Shown: positions 36,882 through 45,526 of the stretch, piece after piece
Layout of the letters: every line of letters begins with the position of its first letter
How positions within the stretch are numbered: position 1 is the first letter of the stretch
From: Alphaproteobacteria bacterium
GTDB lineage: Bacteria; Pseudomonadota; Alphaproteobacteria; Elsterales; Elsteraceae
Assembly: GCA_004292755.1 (NCBI GenBank)
Contig: RDXE01000040.1
Coordinates: 1 to 64,000, forward strand
Direction: 5' to 3'
Length of the DNA: 64,000 bases
Notes under the pieces: generated by a model
The model's input: only the letters and a program-made list of their open reading frames with translations
The model's database searches: none
Told to the model about the DNA's origin: nothing
Made by a program: the position numbers and the translations under genes

Positions 36882-37082
36882 GCTTTACGCGTTTGTCGGC
36901 ACCGAGCGTCGCTACTAACACAGCCATGCATGGTTCCGATAGTCCGATGTCATCGTCGGGCTGAAGTAATTGGTTGCATTCTGCGGCGCGGGTCGGTTCC
37001 GGAGCAAACCGCGCTGCTAACTTGCTCCGGAACCGACCCGCGCCTTGGATGATGGTAAAGCGTGACTAAACCAGTGGCGACG
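36882..37082 (+). ncRNA. Predicted retron msr-msd noncoding RNA
   Basis: This is the RNA template and primer for msDNA synthesis by the retron reverse transcriptase. In the msr part two hairpins are visible: AGCCA-TGCA-TGGTT (36922-36935) and AGTCCGA/TCGGGCT with an 8-nt loop (36941-36962, one G-U pair). The msd part is a perfect 23-bp stem (36985-37007 with 37022-37044) around a 14-nt loop, unusually strong for this AT-rich island. Two candidates exist for the outer a1/a2 pairing: GCTTTAC (36882-36888) with GTAAAGC (37055-37061), or CGTCGCTACT (36907-36916) with AGTGGCGACG (37073-37082, one G-U pair, overlapping the effector start). Exact ends and the branching guanosine are not determined. 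Position directly before the effector gene matches Retron-Eco1. Confidence 0.8.
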
Positions 37083-38048
37083 ATAAGAACTTCACTTCAA
37101 AATTTCTTTTTGGGGGTAGACCTGTCCAACTCCTATGTTGTGACGGGTCTACCCCTTATTTTTTTGTGCGGAGGTTCTATTAATGATGGATCATCTGGAA
37201 CGCAATCCCTGCGAAAGGCATTGGTTAAAACTCAGATTTTTCAAGATACGAGTAAAGTAAAGATTTTTATCGCGGAGAAAGTTTTGAACTTTGAAACGAC
37301 AAAACATAAGGATTTAAAGAGGTTTGAGAAGCTTATTGGGAACTATTGTGACATCGTGGTGGTCATTTTGGAAAGTCCAGGCTCAATTTGCGAACTTGGA
37401 GTTTTCTCTGAAATTGTTGAGATTTCGGAGAAGCTGCTTGTAATTATTGAGGGCTGCCACTTTGAAAAGAGCTCTTTTATTCGACAGGGAGTGCTCCAGG
37501 CGTTGGGCGAAAACGTTAAACCTATTAGTTGGCAGACAGTCACGGGCGACAATATGCTGTTTACCTTAGAGCCGGATGACCTAGCAGACATTGCGGATCA
37601 AATCATATCAAAAGCTAGTCAACTCACTACATCGCGGAAAAAGCTGTCTCTCGATAAGACTAGGCATCAAGTAGCTTTTGTTTATTCCTGTTGCAGACTT
37701 TTGATAGGTCCAACCAAGTCTGAGATTGAGGAATGCTTAGAGATTTTCCAAAATATTGCCGGCCTACCGCCGGAACCTTCATTCTCAGTTCAAGAAATAC
37801 TGGAAATGATGCAAGTGTTTGAGATGATTACGGTTAACTACTATCGCGGTAAAAAACACCATTTTCTCTCCGATCCCACCGAAAGTGTGATTTCGTCCCG
37901 CGTCCCATGGCCGCATGTCCAGTTTAACTGGCACTCTGGAACAAAAAATTATGATCAGAGAAAACTAGATGTATTCAGTGATCTGAAGGATAGTAGCGAG
38001 GGGAAGTGGCGTATCAAAACTAGCCCTCACTTTGGGACTAAGCCATGA
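37062..38048 (+). CDS. Retron effector with nucleoside deoxyribosyltransferase-like domain (type II-A, Ec86/St85 family)
   Basis: A 328-residue protein. The N-terminal domain has the nucleoside-deoxyribosyltransferase-like pattern: LPLIFLCGGSINDGS (residues 31-45), then CDIVVVILESPGSICELGVF (96-115) with the presumed catalytic Glu111. The same two blocks, IFLCGG and ESPGSxxELGxFS, occur in the Retron-Eco1 (Ec86) effector at matching spacing. The C-terminal ~150 residues (from about 190) are helical and probably bind nucleic acid, as in that family. In Retron-Eco1 this protein forms filaments with the msDNA and RT and hydrolyses NAD+ (established for the relative). GTG at 37062 gives an N-terminus of the same length as the relative. 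It overlaps the RT gene by ATGA. Codon use and AT content differ sharply from neighbours, pointing to horizontal transfer. Confidence 0.88.
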   Translation: MTKPVATIRTSLQNFFLGVDLSNSYVVTGLPLIFLCGGSINDGSSGTQSLRKALVKTQIFQDTSKVKIFIAEKVLNFETTKHKDLKRFEKLIGNYCDIVVVILESPGSICELGVFSEIVEISEKLLVIIEGCHFEKSSFIRQGVLQALGENVKPISWQTVTGDNMLFTLEPDDLADIADQIISKASQLTTSRKKLSLDKTRHQVAFVYSCCRLLIGPTKSEIEECLEIFQNIAGLPPEPSFSVQEILEMMQVFEMITVNYYRGKKHHFLSDPTESVISSRVPWPHVQFNWHSGTKNYDQRKLDVFSDLKDSSEGKWRIKTSPHFGTKP

Positions 38049-38962
38049 CTGAAATCATAAAAGAGATCATGCGGCATACAGGCTTTTGGCCGTCGGACAT
38101 TGTCCGTATATCACGCGATGCACCCCGTAGCTATAAGGTTTTCTCTATTCCAAAACAAAACGGGAGTTCTCGGACGATTGCACAGCCAACGAAGGAACTG
38201 AAGGCAATCCAACGGGCGATCGTCGAATGTCTTAGGAAAATTCTACCAGCTGAACATACTACAGCGACTGCGTACGTCAAAGGAAAAAGCATCATCGACA
38301 ATGCAAAGCCACATAGAAACTCTCGTATTTTTTTGAAAACAGATTTCCAAAACTTTTTCCCATCGATCATGCCAAGTCATTTTGATCAGTTGCTTATCCA
38401 AAATGAGATACACTGGGAGCCAGAGATCTGTAACCTTATTAAACGCCTACTCTTTTTTGGGAACCGGACAAGCACTCCGCAATGTTTGGCAATTGGAGCT
38501 CCATCTTCTCCCTATATCTCCAATGCCATCATGTATCAGTTTGATCTCAGATTTTCACAATATTGTGCCAGCAACGAACTCATTTATACTCGGTATGCTG
38601 ATGATGTTACTGTTTCTGGAAATGGTAAAATGAACCAGTCAGCGGTCCTTAATGAGATTGATCGTAATTTAGCTAGTGTCGGACTTAGTGCATTGAAAAT
38701 CAACCCATCCAAAACACGAGTTTTCTCCCATAAACACGGGGTAAAGATCACCGGCATCAGAGTGACAAGTGATGGAGAAATCAAGGTAGATCGTGAATTA
38801 CGGAGAGAGATTCGTGCAAGACTGCATAAGATCAGAATACAATCTGCTAGCACGGAGATGATTGCAGAAACTCACGGCTTACTTTCATTTGTTCATATGA
38901 TAGACGAAGAATTGGAGGAGAATTTGCTTTCTCAATACAAGTTAGATAGCTATGACTGGTAG
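38045..38962 (+). CDS. Retron reverse transcriptase
   Basis: A 305-residue RNA-directed DNA polymerase that copies msd into msDNA primed from a branching guanosine of msr. Motifs in order: SIPKQNGSSRTIAQPTKEL (palm entry), the retron-specific NAxxH as NAKPH (86-90), FLKTDFQNFFPSI with catalytic Asp100, GAPSSPYISN (151-160), YTRYADDVTVSG with the YADD box (184-187), and the retron hallmark (V/I)TG in HGVKITGIRV (235-237). Size is that of retron RTs and it lacks the maturase and endonuclease domains of group II intron proteins. It is last in the order ncRNA-effector-RT. AT-rich like the effector. A 75-bp gap follows before the convergent TVP38 gene. Confidence 0.95.
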   Translation: MTEIIKEIMRHTGFWPSDIVRISRDAPRSYKVFSIPKQNGSSRTIAQPTKELKAIQRAIVECLRKILPAEHTTATAYVKGKSIIDNAKPHRNSRIFLKTDFQNFFPSIMPSHFDQLLIQNEIHWEPEICNLIKRLLFFGNRTSTPQCLAIGAPSSPYISNAIMYQFDLRFSQYCASNELIYTRYADDVTVSGNGKMNQSAVLNEIDRNLASVGLSALKINPSKTRVFSHKHGVKITGIRVTSDGEIKVDRELRREIRARLHKIRIQSASTEMIAETHGLLSFVHMIDEELEENLLSQYKLDSYDW

Positions 38963-39037
38963 ACCAACTGAAGCTCGGGATGAAAGTTTGAGGCTGAGTG
39001 TATTCGTTCTGTGGCGCTTTGCCGGACGCAGTGCTCC

Positions 39038-39694
39038 TCATCCCACCTGCTGACGGCGGCTCAACACCCGGCTGAGGATTGCACTCGCACCGAGGACTGC
39101 CACGCCAAAGGCTGCGGGCAGCAGCCAGTCCCAGCCGCCGTCGAACAGAGAGCGGCCGGACACGCCAAGGTTCACGAAGGCGACGGTGGTTGGCACCATG
39201 CCGATGAACGAGCCCAGGGCGAAATCGCGGATGCGAATGCGGGTGAGGCCAATGCCGTAATTGACCAGCGCATGCGGCACCACTGGCACCAGACGGGCAA
39301 TCATCACCGCGCGCCAGCCACCGGCCTCGGTGCGATCCAGCAGGGGTTTCAGGCGCTGCATGTCGGGTCGATCGACCCAGTCTTGAGCGACTGCGCGGGC
39401 GATCAGAAACCCAGCCATGGCCCCGGCCATGGCGCCGGTTTGTGCCCAAACCAAGCCCCATTCCAGGCCAAACATCAGTCCCGCCGCGCCACCCATGACC
39501 GCGCGTGGCAGAAATGCCAAGGAGGCCGGGATATGCAAGGCGATGTAGACCAGCGGTGCGGCCATGCCGACCGCAGCGATCCATTGACCGATGGCATCGG
39601 AAGAGCGCACCTCTTCCACACCAATCATCACACCGACCGCCGATAGCACCGCTGCAATCAGGCAAAGGCGAATCCAAAGAGGGGGCTTGCGCAT
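39038..39694 (-). CDS. TVP38/TMEM64 (DedA-related) inner-membrane protein
   Basis: A 218-residue polytopic membrane protein with about five hydrophobic segments. The family core is visible in IPASLAFLPRAVMGGAAGLMFG and RAVMIARLVPVVPHALVNYG, followed by GSFIGMVPTTVAFVNLGVSG. Members of this SNARE-associated/VTT-domain family are proposed lipid scramblases or transporters supporting membrane homeostasis. The start at 39694 is 50 bp from the divergent glycosyltransferase start. Longer reverse frames overlapping this gene are artefacts. Confidence 0.9.
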   Translation of the reverse strand: MRKPPLWIRLCLIAAVLSAVGVMIGVEEVRSSDAIGQWIAAVGMAAPLVYIALHIPASLAFLPRAVMGGAAGLMFGLEWGLVWAQTGAMAGAMAGFLIARAVAQDWVDRPDMQRLKPLLDRTEAGGWRAVMIARLVPVVPHALVNYGIGLTRIRIRDFALGSFIGMVPTTVAFVNLGVSGRSLFDGGWDWLLPAAFGVAVLGASAILSRVLSRRQQVG

Positions 39695-39743
39695 GGGGCG
39701 CGGTTATACTGGCAACCCGGGCGAAACACCACCCGGAGCAAGC

Positions 39744-41216
39744 GTGACCGAGCCCCGCACCTCCCACAGGGCAGCCGACGCGGATCAGCGACTGATCGGC
39801 CTTGCCACCTGGGTGGTGTTTGGGTTGGCCGCGTGGCGCTTGATCCTCCTCGCCACCAGTCCGTTGGGCCTGCATGGCGATGAAGCGCAGTATTGGGTGT
39901 GGGCGCAAACGCCTGACTGGGGCTACTACTCCAAGCCGCCATTGATCGCGTGGCTGATCTGGGCCAGCACGGCGCTGTTGGGGGATACTCCCTTTGGTGT
40001 GCGCGCGTCGGTGCCGCTGATCCATGCGGCAACCGCCCTCATCCTGATGTCCCTCGGCCGTGCCATGGGGGGAGCGCGGGCGGGTGCGCTGGCCGCCGTG
40101 CTGTTTGCCAGCCTGCCTGGGATTTCCGTCTCCGCTCTGTTGATGACCACCGACGTGCCGCTGCTGTTTTTCTATGCAGCCGCCAGCCTGTGCCTGTGGC
40201 ACGCGCTGGAGACTGACCGATGGCGCTGGTGGCTCGGGTTTGGTGCGGCTCTCGGCCTTGGCATCCTCGCCAAATTCGCAATGGGGATGCTGCTGGTGTC
40301 GCTGCTGGCGTCACTGCTGCTGCTGGGCAAGCGGCAGAGCATCAGCGCCAGCAGAGTGTTGGGTGCCCTCGGCCTAGCTGTGCTGATCTATGCGAACAAC
40401 CTGCTCTGGCAATGGAATGCTGACTTTGCCAGCTTCCGCCATGTCAGCCAGGACGCCAAGGTGGAGGGCAGCGGCTTCAATCCCCTGTCGGCTCTGGAGT
40501 TCCTGGGCTCCCAGTTCGGAGTGTTCGGGCCGTTGTTGTTCGCGGCCCTGCTGGTGCTGATGGCACGCGCGATCCGTGACCGACGGCACTGGTTCCTTAC
40601 TCTGTTGATCCTGCCACAGCTGCTGACCATGACCGCTGTCGCGCTGTTGGGCGAGGCGAATGCCAATTGGGCCGCAATGGTCTACGCGCCTGCTGCCGTA
40701 CTGGTCGCCCTTTGGTTGGCCGACGCCGGGCGCTTCACGCGACCGGTGCTGATCGGCAGCTTGGCCCTGCATCTCAGCCTCGCGGTTGCAATCCCAGCAG
40801 TGGAGCCGGTCACCCGCCTCACCGGGATCGATTTGCCGGGTGATCCATTCCGGCGGTTGCGCGGGTGGGATCAAATGGGCGAGGCGATTGCCCGCATCCA
40901 CGCGACCGATCCCGATGCCGTGATCCTGGTGGAGGAGCGCATGTTGTTCGCCTCCCTCGCCTTCGCGATTCGGCCAATGCCTGACCTCGCAATGTGGAAT
41001 CCGAATCGGCGCATCGACAATCATTTTGAAATGACCGCCAGCATCGAGCGGTTCCCAGGCCGCCGCTTCCTGCTGGTGGCCTGGTCGCCAGAACCAACGG
41101 GCATCATCCCGCACTTCCAAAGCTGGCGCCACGAAGGGGCAGTCTCGGTGCCGACCGGTGGTGGGCGTCTCAGGCGCTACCATCTGCACTGGCTAGAGGG
41201 GTATCGCGGGCGCTAA
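39744..41216 (+). CDS. Glycosyltransferase family 39 (ArnT/PMT-like) membrane protein
   Basis: A 490-residue integral membrane glycosyltransferase with about ten to twelve helices. After the first helix the periplasmic loop has LGLHGDEAQYWVWAQTPDWG, containing the DE(A/P)xYW catalytic motif of the family, and then YYSKPPLIAWLIW, the hallmark of ArnT-like enzymes that use polyprenyl-phosphate sugars. It likely decorates lipid A or another surface molecule. GTG at 39744 is chosen because GGAG sits 7 nt upstream; ATG 39693 in the same frame would overlap the divergent gene. It converges on gshA. Confidence 0.9.
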   Translation: MTEPRTSHRAADADQRLIGLATWVVFGLAAWRLILLATSPLGLHGDEAQYWVWAQTPDWGYYSKPPLIAWLIWASTALLGDTPFGVRASVPLIHAATALILMSLGRAMGGARAGALAAVLFASLPGISVSALLMTTDVPLLFFYAAASLCLWHALETDRWRWWLGFGAALGLGILAKFAMGMLLVSLLASLLLLGKRQSISASRVLGALGLAVLIYANNLLWQWNADFASFRHVSQDAKVEGSGFNPLSALEFLGSQFGVFGPLLFAALLVLMARAIRDRRHWFLTLLILPQLLTMTAVALLGEANANWAAMVYAPAAVLVALWLADAGRFTRPVLIGSLALHLSLAVAIPAVEPVTRLTGIDLPGDPFRRLRGWDQMGEAIARIHATDPDAVILVEERMLFASLAFAIRPMPDLAMWNPNRRIDNHFEMTASIERFPGRRFLLVAWSPEPTGIIPHFQSWRHEGAVSVPTGGGRLRRYHLHWLEGYRGR

Positions 41217-41234
41217 CCCCTCCGCCCGCAGCGG

Positions 41235-42605
41235 CTACAGCGCCTGACGGCGGAAGTACTCGCCAATGTCGCCACCCCACAGGTCGTGGAAGTCGGCCAA
41301 CAGGTCATCGGCGACAGTGCGCCCGGACGCCGCAATGGTGAACAGCGGGTCTAGGTACTTCGCCTCATCCTCGCCACCCGGGCCGACGATTGCTCGCCGA
41401 CGCAGGCCCTCACGGGCGATGGTCAGCACTTCCAGAGCGACATCCCGCACGCTGCCCTGGCGGAACGGCGCGGCCAGCGCCAGCCGCGGCACATCGCGGC
41501 GCAGGGCCACATGCTCCTCCATCGACCAATCGGCAACAAGGTCACTGGCGGCTTCCAGCATCACCTCGTCGTACAACAGCCCCACCCACAGGGCAGGCAA
41601 CGCCGTCAGCAAGCGCGGAGGGCCTGCATCCGCACCGCGCATTTCCAGATAGCGCTTCAAGCGGACATCAGGGAATGCAGTTGAGACATGATCAACAAAG
41701 TCGCCAATGGTTGCCCGCTCACCGGGCAGCGCTGGCAGCCGACCATCCAGGAAATCCCGGAAGGATTGTCCCGCTGCATCGATGTAGCCATCCCGCCAAA
41801 CGAAATACATTGGAACATCCAGCATGTATTCGGCATAGCGCTCAAACCCGAACCCATCCTCAAATACGAAGGGCAAAAGGCCACTACGGTCTGGGTCGGT
41901 GTCCAACCAAATGGCAGAGCGCCAGCTCTTAAATCCATTTGGACGCCCCTCAGCAAAGGGCGAGTTGGCAAACAAGGCTGATGCAATTGGTTGCAGGGCC
42001 ATTGCGACCCGCATTTTGGCAACCATGTCGGCTTCGCTGCCATAGTCCAGGTTCACTTGAACCGTACAGGTCCGCGTCATCATGTCGAGGCCGAGGGTGC
42101 CGCGGGTCGGCATATACCGCTTCATGATCGCATACCGACCCTTCGGCATCCAGGGCACCTCGGCACGCTGCCAATGGGGGGCGTGCCCCGCCAGCAGCAT
42201 GCCCGCCCCCATCGCGTCGGTCACCGCACGGGTCTCGGTCAGATGGTTGACCAGTTCGGCATAGGTCTCGTGCAGGCTATCCACCGCAGCGCCGGACAGT
42301 TCCAGCTGTCCCGCGGGCTCCAGCGAGATCGCCTCCTGCCCGCGCACCAGGGCGATGGTGCGCCCGGCCTCCTGCACTGGCTGCCAGCCAAACTGGGTCA
42401 AGCCCGCCAGCACCGCCTGGATCGAGGGGCCACCAGTTGGGTCATCATAAGGGACGGGGCCAAGGTCTTGGCGACGGAAGACGAATTTTTCGTGCTCCGT
42501 GCCCAGTTTCCAAGCGCTGCGTGGCTTGCAGCCAGCGGCAAACCAGTCAACCAAAGCGCGCGGAGTGTCGATCGGTGTGCCGCGAGCGGAGGGGGTTCCA
42601 GCCAT
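41235..42605 (-). CDS. gshA: Glutamate-cysteine ligase (plant/alphaproteobacterial type)
   Basis: A 456-residue cytosolic enzyme that joins glutamate and cysteine, the first step of glutathione synthesis. It has KLGTEHEKFVFR, ISLEPAGQLELSGA, WMPKGRYAIMKRYMPTRG, MMTRTCTVQVNLDYGSEADM and FEDGFGFERYAEYMLDVPMY, all characteristic of the alphaproteobacterial/plant class, which differs from E. coli GshA. It lies 36 bp after rsmE on the same strand, a pairing widespread in alphaproteobacteria. Confidence 0.95.
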   Translation of the reverse strand: MAGTPSARGTPIDTPRALVDWFAAGCKPRSAWKLGTEHEKFVFRRQDLGPVPYDDPTGGPSIQAVLAGLTQFGWQPVQEAGRTIALVRGQEAISLEPAGQLELSGAAVDSLHETYAELVNHLTETRAVTDAMGAGMLLAGHAPHWQRAEVPWMPKGRYAIMKRYMPTRGTLGLDMMTRTCTVQVNLDYGSEADMVAKMRVAMALQPIASALFANSPFAEGRPNGFKSWRSAIWLDTDPDRSGLLPFVFEDGFGFERYAEYMLDVPMYFVWRDGYIDAAGQSFRDFLDGRLPALPGERATIGDFVDHVSTAFPDVRLKRYLEMRGADAGPPRLLTALPALWVGLLYDEVMLEAASDLVADWSMEEHVALRRDVPRLALAAPFRQGSVRDVALEVLTIAREGLRRRAIVGPGGEDEAKYLDPLFTIAASGRTVADDLLADFHDLWGGDIGEYFRRQAL

Positions 42606-42641
42606 GAGGCAAGGTCCTGTGCGGGGATCGGAAAGGGTGAA

Positions 42642-43451
42642 CTAAGCCGCGGTGTCGTCGGGTCCAGCCCGGACCGGTCGTGCCACGGCATGGCGGCTTT
42701 GCACAATGGCAAGAGCAGCCAGCGCTGCTGTGTCGGCTCGTAGAATGCGGGGGCCAAGACCGACCAGCACGGTGTTTGGCCGGTCCGCGAGCATGGCGAG
42801 TTCGCTGGGGTCGAAGCCGCCCTCAGGGCCAATCAGCACCGCAGTGTCCGCTGGGATCATCACCTCGGCCAAGGGTTGGGCTGGACCCGCCTCGGCGGCG
42901 ACCAACAACAGCCGGTCTGGCGGCAGGTGGCTCAACGCCCGCTCCAGCGCCTCGGGGGCCTCAATTGTTGGCACCGTCAACCGCTCGCACTGCTCCGCTG
43001 CCTCGGCGGCGATCATGCTCAAACGCTCCAGGTTGGTGCGGTTGGACTGGGTGCGGCGGGTGACCACTGGAACCAACCGCTCCACCCCCAGCTCGGTCGC
43101 TTTCTCAACGATGAAGTCCACTCGGGTGCGCTTGACCAAGGCGAACAGCAACCAGGGGCCTGGTTCTGGGGCCGGGGTACGCGTGGTGCGCACCAGCGAT
43201 AGGGTGGCGCTGCCCTTGGCGAATCCCGCCAAGACGGCAGCCACTTCGCCATCGCGCGCATTGAACAGGGCCAGGGCCGCGCCGGGCTTTAGACGCAACA
43301 CCGTGCGCAGGTAGGTTGCATGCTCCGGCCCCAGCACGACGTCGCGACCGGGGGTAAGGTCAGCATCCAGGTACAGGCGGGCGCGGGCAGCCTCCAAATC
43401 ATCAGACGCAACGGGCGACGGCCCGATGGGTGGTTTGCCTTTGGTCGTCAT
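42642..43451 (-). CDS. rsmE: 16S rRNA (uracil1498-N3)-methyltransferase RsmE
   Basis: A 269-residue SPOUT-fold methyltransferase that methylates U1498 of 16S rRNA. Key segments are LGPEHATYLRTVLRLKPGAALAL, KRTRVDFIVEKATELGVERLVPV, AEAAEQCERLTVPTIEAP, the SAM-knot VLIGPEGGFDPSELA and LGPRILRADTAALAALAI. ATG at 43451 begins the conserved RNA-binding domain more plausibly than the far upstream start at 43532. Operon with gshA. Confidence 0.94.
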   Translation of the reverse strand: MTTKGKPPIGPSPVASDDLEAARARLYLDADLTPGRDVVLGPEHATYLRTVLRLKPGAALALFNARDGEVAAVLAGFAKGSATLSLVRTTRTPAPEPGPWLLFALVKRTRVDFIVEKATELGVERLVPVVTRRTQSNRTNLERLSMIAAEAAEQCERLTVPTIEAPEALERALSHLPPDRLLLVAAEAGPAQPLAEVMIPADTAVLIGPEGGFDPSELAMLADRPNTVLVGLGPRILRADTAALAALAIVQSRHAVARPVRAGPDDTAA

Positions 43452-43585
43452 GCCAACCACCCAGCCGGATGAGTCATCGGAAGACACGAGGTGCCGGGTG
43501 AGCCCGGGACAGTGCGGTGCATCATGATCCAAACGGAGCGTACCCGCGTAATATCGTCAAGTTTTCATCTCGATGAGCCGCTGCA

Positions 43586-44101
43586 ATGCCCCACCCGCCC
43601 CCGCCCCTTGCCACGACGCCGCTGCGCCTGGAGCGATTTTTTGCAGGCCAGGTCCAGTGCCATGGGTGGTTTGAGGATCGCTTTGGCCGGATTCGGCGGC
43701 GCATGGCCGTAACCGTCGAAGGGCACTGGGACGGTCACACCCTGACCCTTGACGAGCATTTCCGCCACGATGATGGCTCGACCGACCATCGCGTCTGGCG
43801 GCTGGTGCCGGAGGGGCGGGAGCGCTACCGCGCCGACACCGACGGCCTCGTTGGGCCCGCCATTGGCATGGTGGACGCCACCAGCTTCCGCATGCGCTAT
43901 CGGTTGCGGCTGTCGATGGGCCGCCACCACTTGACCGTAGCGTTCGACGATTGGATGCAGCTGCAGACCGAGGATGTGCTGCTGAACCGCAGCACGATCA
44001 CGAAGTTCGGCATCCGCCTCGGTACGGTGTGCTTGGTGTTCACTCGGAGGGCCGCCGCAGTGGCAGAGGCTACCGCGCCGGCCGATGCCGTCGCCGCGTA
44101 G
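43586..44101 (+). CDS. DUF3833 family protein
   Basis: A 171-residue protein matching the DUF3833 pattern: LERFFAGQVQCHGWFEDRFG near the start, VEGHWDGHTLTLDEHFRHDDGS, WRLVPEGRERYRADTDGLVG, and FDDWMQLQTEDVLLNRSTITKFGIR at the C-terminus. This is a predicted lipocalin-like beta-barrel of unknown function. There is no lipoprotein signal here, unlike many relatives. It is alone, divergent from rsmE, and converges on the amtB terminator. Confidence 0.82.
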   Translation: MPHPPPPLATTPLRLERFFAGQVQCHGWFEDRFGRIRRRMAVTVEGHWDGHTLTLDEHFRHDDGSTDHRVWRLVPEGRERYRADTDGLVGPAIGMVDATSFRMRYRLRLSMGRHHLTVAFDDWMQLQTEDVLLNRSTITKFGIRLGTVCLVFTRRAAAVAEATAPADAVAA

Positions 44102-44124
44102 GCAGCCAACCGACTGCTTGAGCA

Positions 44125-44157
44125 TGAAAAAAGGGGCGCCCAGAGAGGCGCCCCTTT
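44125..44157 (-). terminator. Rho-independent terminator of glnK-amtB
   Basis: On the reverse strand an 11-bp perfect stem AAAGGGGCGCC/GGCGCCCCTTT with a 6-nt loop (44130-44157) runs into TTTTTT, 24 bp after the amtB stop. On the forward strand the same hairpin is followed by only CTCATT, so it works mainly for amtB. Confidence 0.9.
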
Positions 44158-44180
44158 CTCATTCCGGCAGACGTCCTGGG

Positions 44181-45494
44181 TTAGTGGACGCTCTCGCCAT
44201 GCAGGCGAAGGTCCAGACCTTCGCGTTCGGTTTCTGGATCGACGCGCAGACCCATCAGCATGTCGATCACCTTCAGCACGATGAAGGTCACCACGGCCGT
44301 GTAGGCGACCACGACGATGGCGCCCAGGAACTGGGTGACCACCTGACCGGGGTTGCCCTCGATCAGACCCGGTGAGCCACCGGGTGAGGCCTCAGTGGCT
44401 GAGAAGGCACCAACGGCGAACACACCGGTCAGAATTGCTCCGACAAAGCCGCCGACACCGTGCACGCCGAAGGCGTCCAGGCTGTCGTCATAGCCGAGCA
44501 TGTTCTTGAGCGAAGTCGCACCCCAGTAGCAGATGAAGCCGGAGATGATGCCGATCAGCAGGGCCGAACCCGGCGTCACAAAGCCAGCCGCTGGCGTGAT
44601 CGCAACCAAGCCACCAACTGCACCGGAGATGATCCCCAGCACCGAGGGCTTACCCTTCACCATCCACTCCGCAATCATCCAGGCCAGCGCTGCGGCAGCC
44701 GCAGCCACCTGAGTGACCAGCATCGCCATGCCCGCACGGCCACCCGCCGCGACGGCCGAGCCCGCATTGAAGCCGAACCAACCCACCCACAGCAGCGAGG
44801 CACCGATCACCGACAGCACGAGATTGTGCGGCGCGAAGATCTCTTTGCCATAGCCTTTGCGCTTGCCGATCACCAAGCAGGCAACCAGACCAGCCACGCC
44901 CGCATTGATGTGCACAACCGTGCCACCCGCGAAGTCAAGCACGCCCCAGTCGTACAGGAAGCCACCGCCCCACACCCAGTAGGCAACCGGGCAGTACACC
45001 AGGATCATCCAGGCTGCGGTGAACACCATCAGCGCGGAAAACTTCATGCGGTCGGCCACTGCACCGGTGATCAGCGCGCAGGTGATGATCGCAAAGGTCA
45101 ACTGGAAGGTGGAGAACACCGTCTCTGGCACCGTCGCGGCAAGGTCATGGGTCCCTTCCAGGGTCATGCCCATCATCAGCACGCGGTCAAGGCCACCAAT
45201 GAAGGTGCCTGCCTTCACGAAGGCAATGGAATAGCCGATCAGCATCCACAGCACGGTCACCAAGGCGCAGATGGCGAAGGACTGCATGATGGTGGCGAGC
45301 ACGTTCATCTTGCGGACCATGCCGCCATAGAACAGTGCCACACCGGGGATGGTCATCATCAGCACCAAAGCCGTCGCGGTGATCATCCACGCGGTATCGC
45401 CGGTGTCGATTTTGGTCTCCGCCGCCTGAGCGACACCAGCCGTAACAACGGCCAGCAGTCCGCCGAGAGCGGCGCGGGACAGGGTTCGCATCAT
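44181..45494 (-). CDS. amtB: Ammonium transporter AmtB
   Basis: A 437-residue inner-membrane ammonium channel. After a cleavable-looking leader (RTLSRAALGGLLAVVTAGVAQA) come eleven helices with the Amt signatures DTAWMITATALVLMMTIPGVA, FYGGMVRKMN, DFAGGTVVHINAGVAGLVAC (pore histidine) and DDSLDAFGVHGVGGFVGAIL (second pore histidine). ATG at 45494 has AGGGAGA upstream. It follows glnK by 32 bp; GlnK binds and blocks AmtB when nitrogen is plentiful (established). Confidence 0.97.
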   Translation of the reverse strand: MMRTLSRAALGGLLAVVTAGVAQAAETKIDTGDTAWMITATALVLMMTIPGVALFYGGMVRKMNVLATIMQSFAICALVTVLWMLIGYSIAFVKAGTFIGGLDRVLMMGMTLEGTHDLAATVPETVFSTFQLTFAIITCALITGAVADRMKFSALMVFTAAWMILVYCPVAYWVWGGGFLYDWGVLDFAGGTVVHINAGVAGLVACLVIGKRKGYGKEIFAPHNLVLSVIGASLLWVGWFGFNAGSAVAAGGRAGMAMLVTQVAAAAAALAWMIAEWMVKGKPSVLGIISGAVGGLVAITPAAGFVTPGSALLIGIISGFICYWGATSLKNMLGYDDSLDAFGVHGVGGFVGAILTGVFAVGAFSATEASPGGSPGLIEGNPGQVVTQFLGAIVVVAYTAVVTFIVLKVIDMLMGLRVDPETEREGLDLRLHGESVH

Positions 45495-45526
45495 GTTTTC
45501 TATCTCCCTGTTGTCGCGACCGCGGC

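Noticed and set aside
38045-38962. Group II intron or diversity-generating retroelement reverse transcriptase
   Set aside because: No maturase or HNH domain, no template/variable repeat pair, and the NAxxH and ITG motifs with an adjacent msr-msd-like RNA and NDT-like effector point to a retron.
38847-40202. 451-codon reverse-strand open frame across the retron end, the TVP38 gene and the GT39 gene
   Set aside because: It overlaps three convincing genes and has low-complexity arginine/glycine content without motifs.
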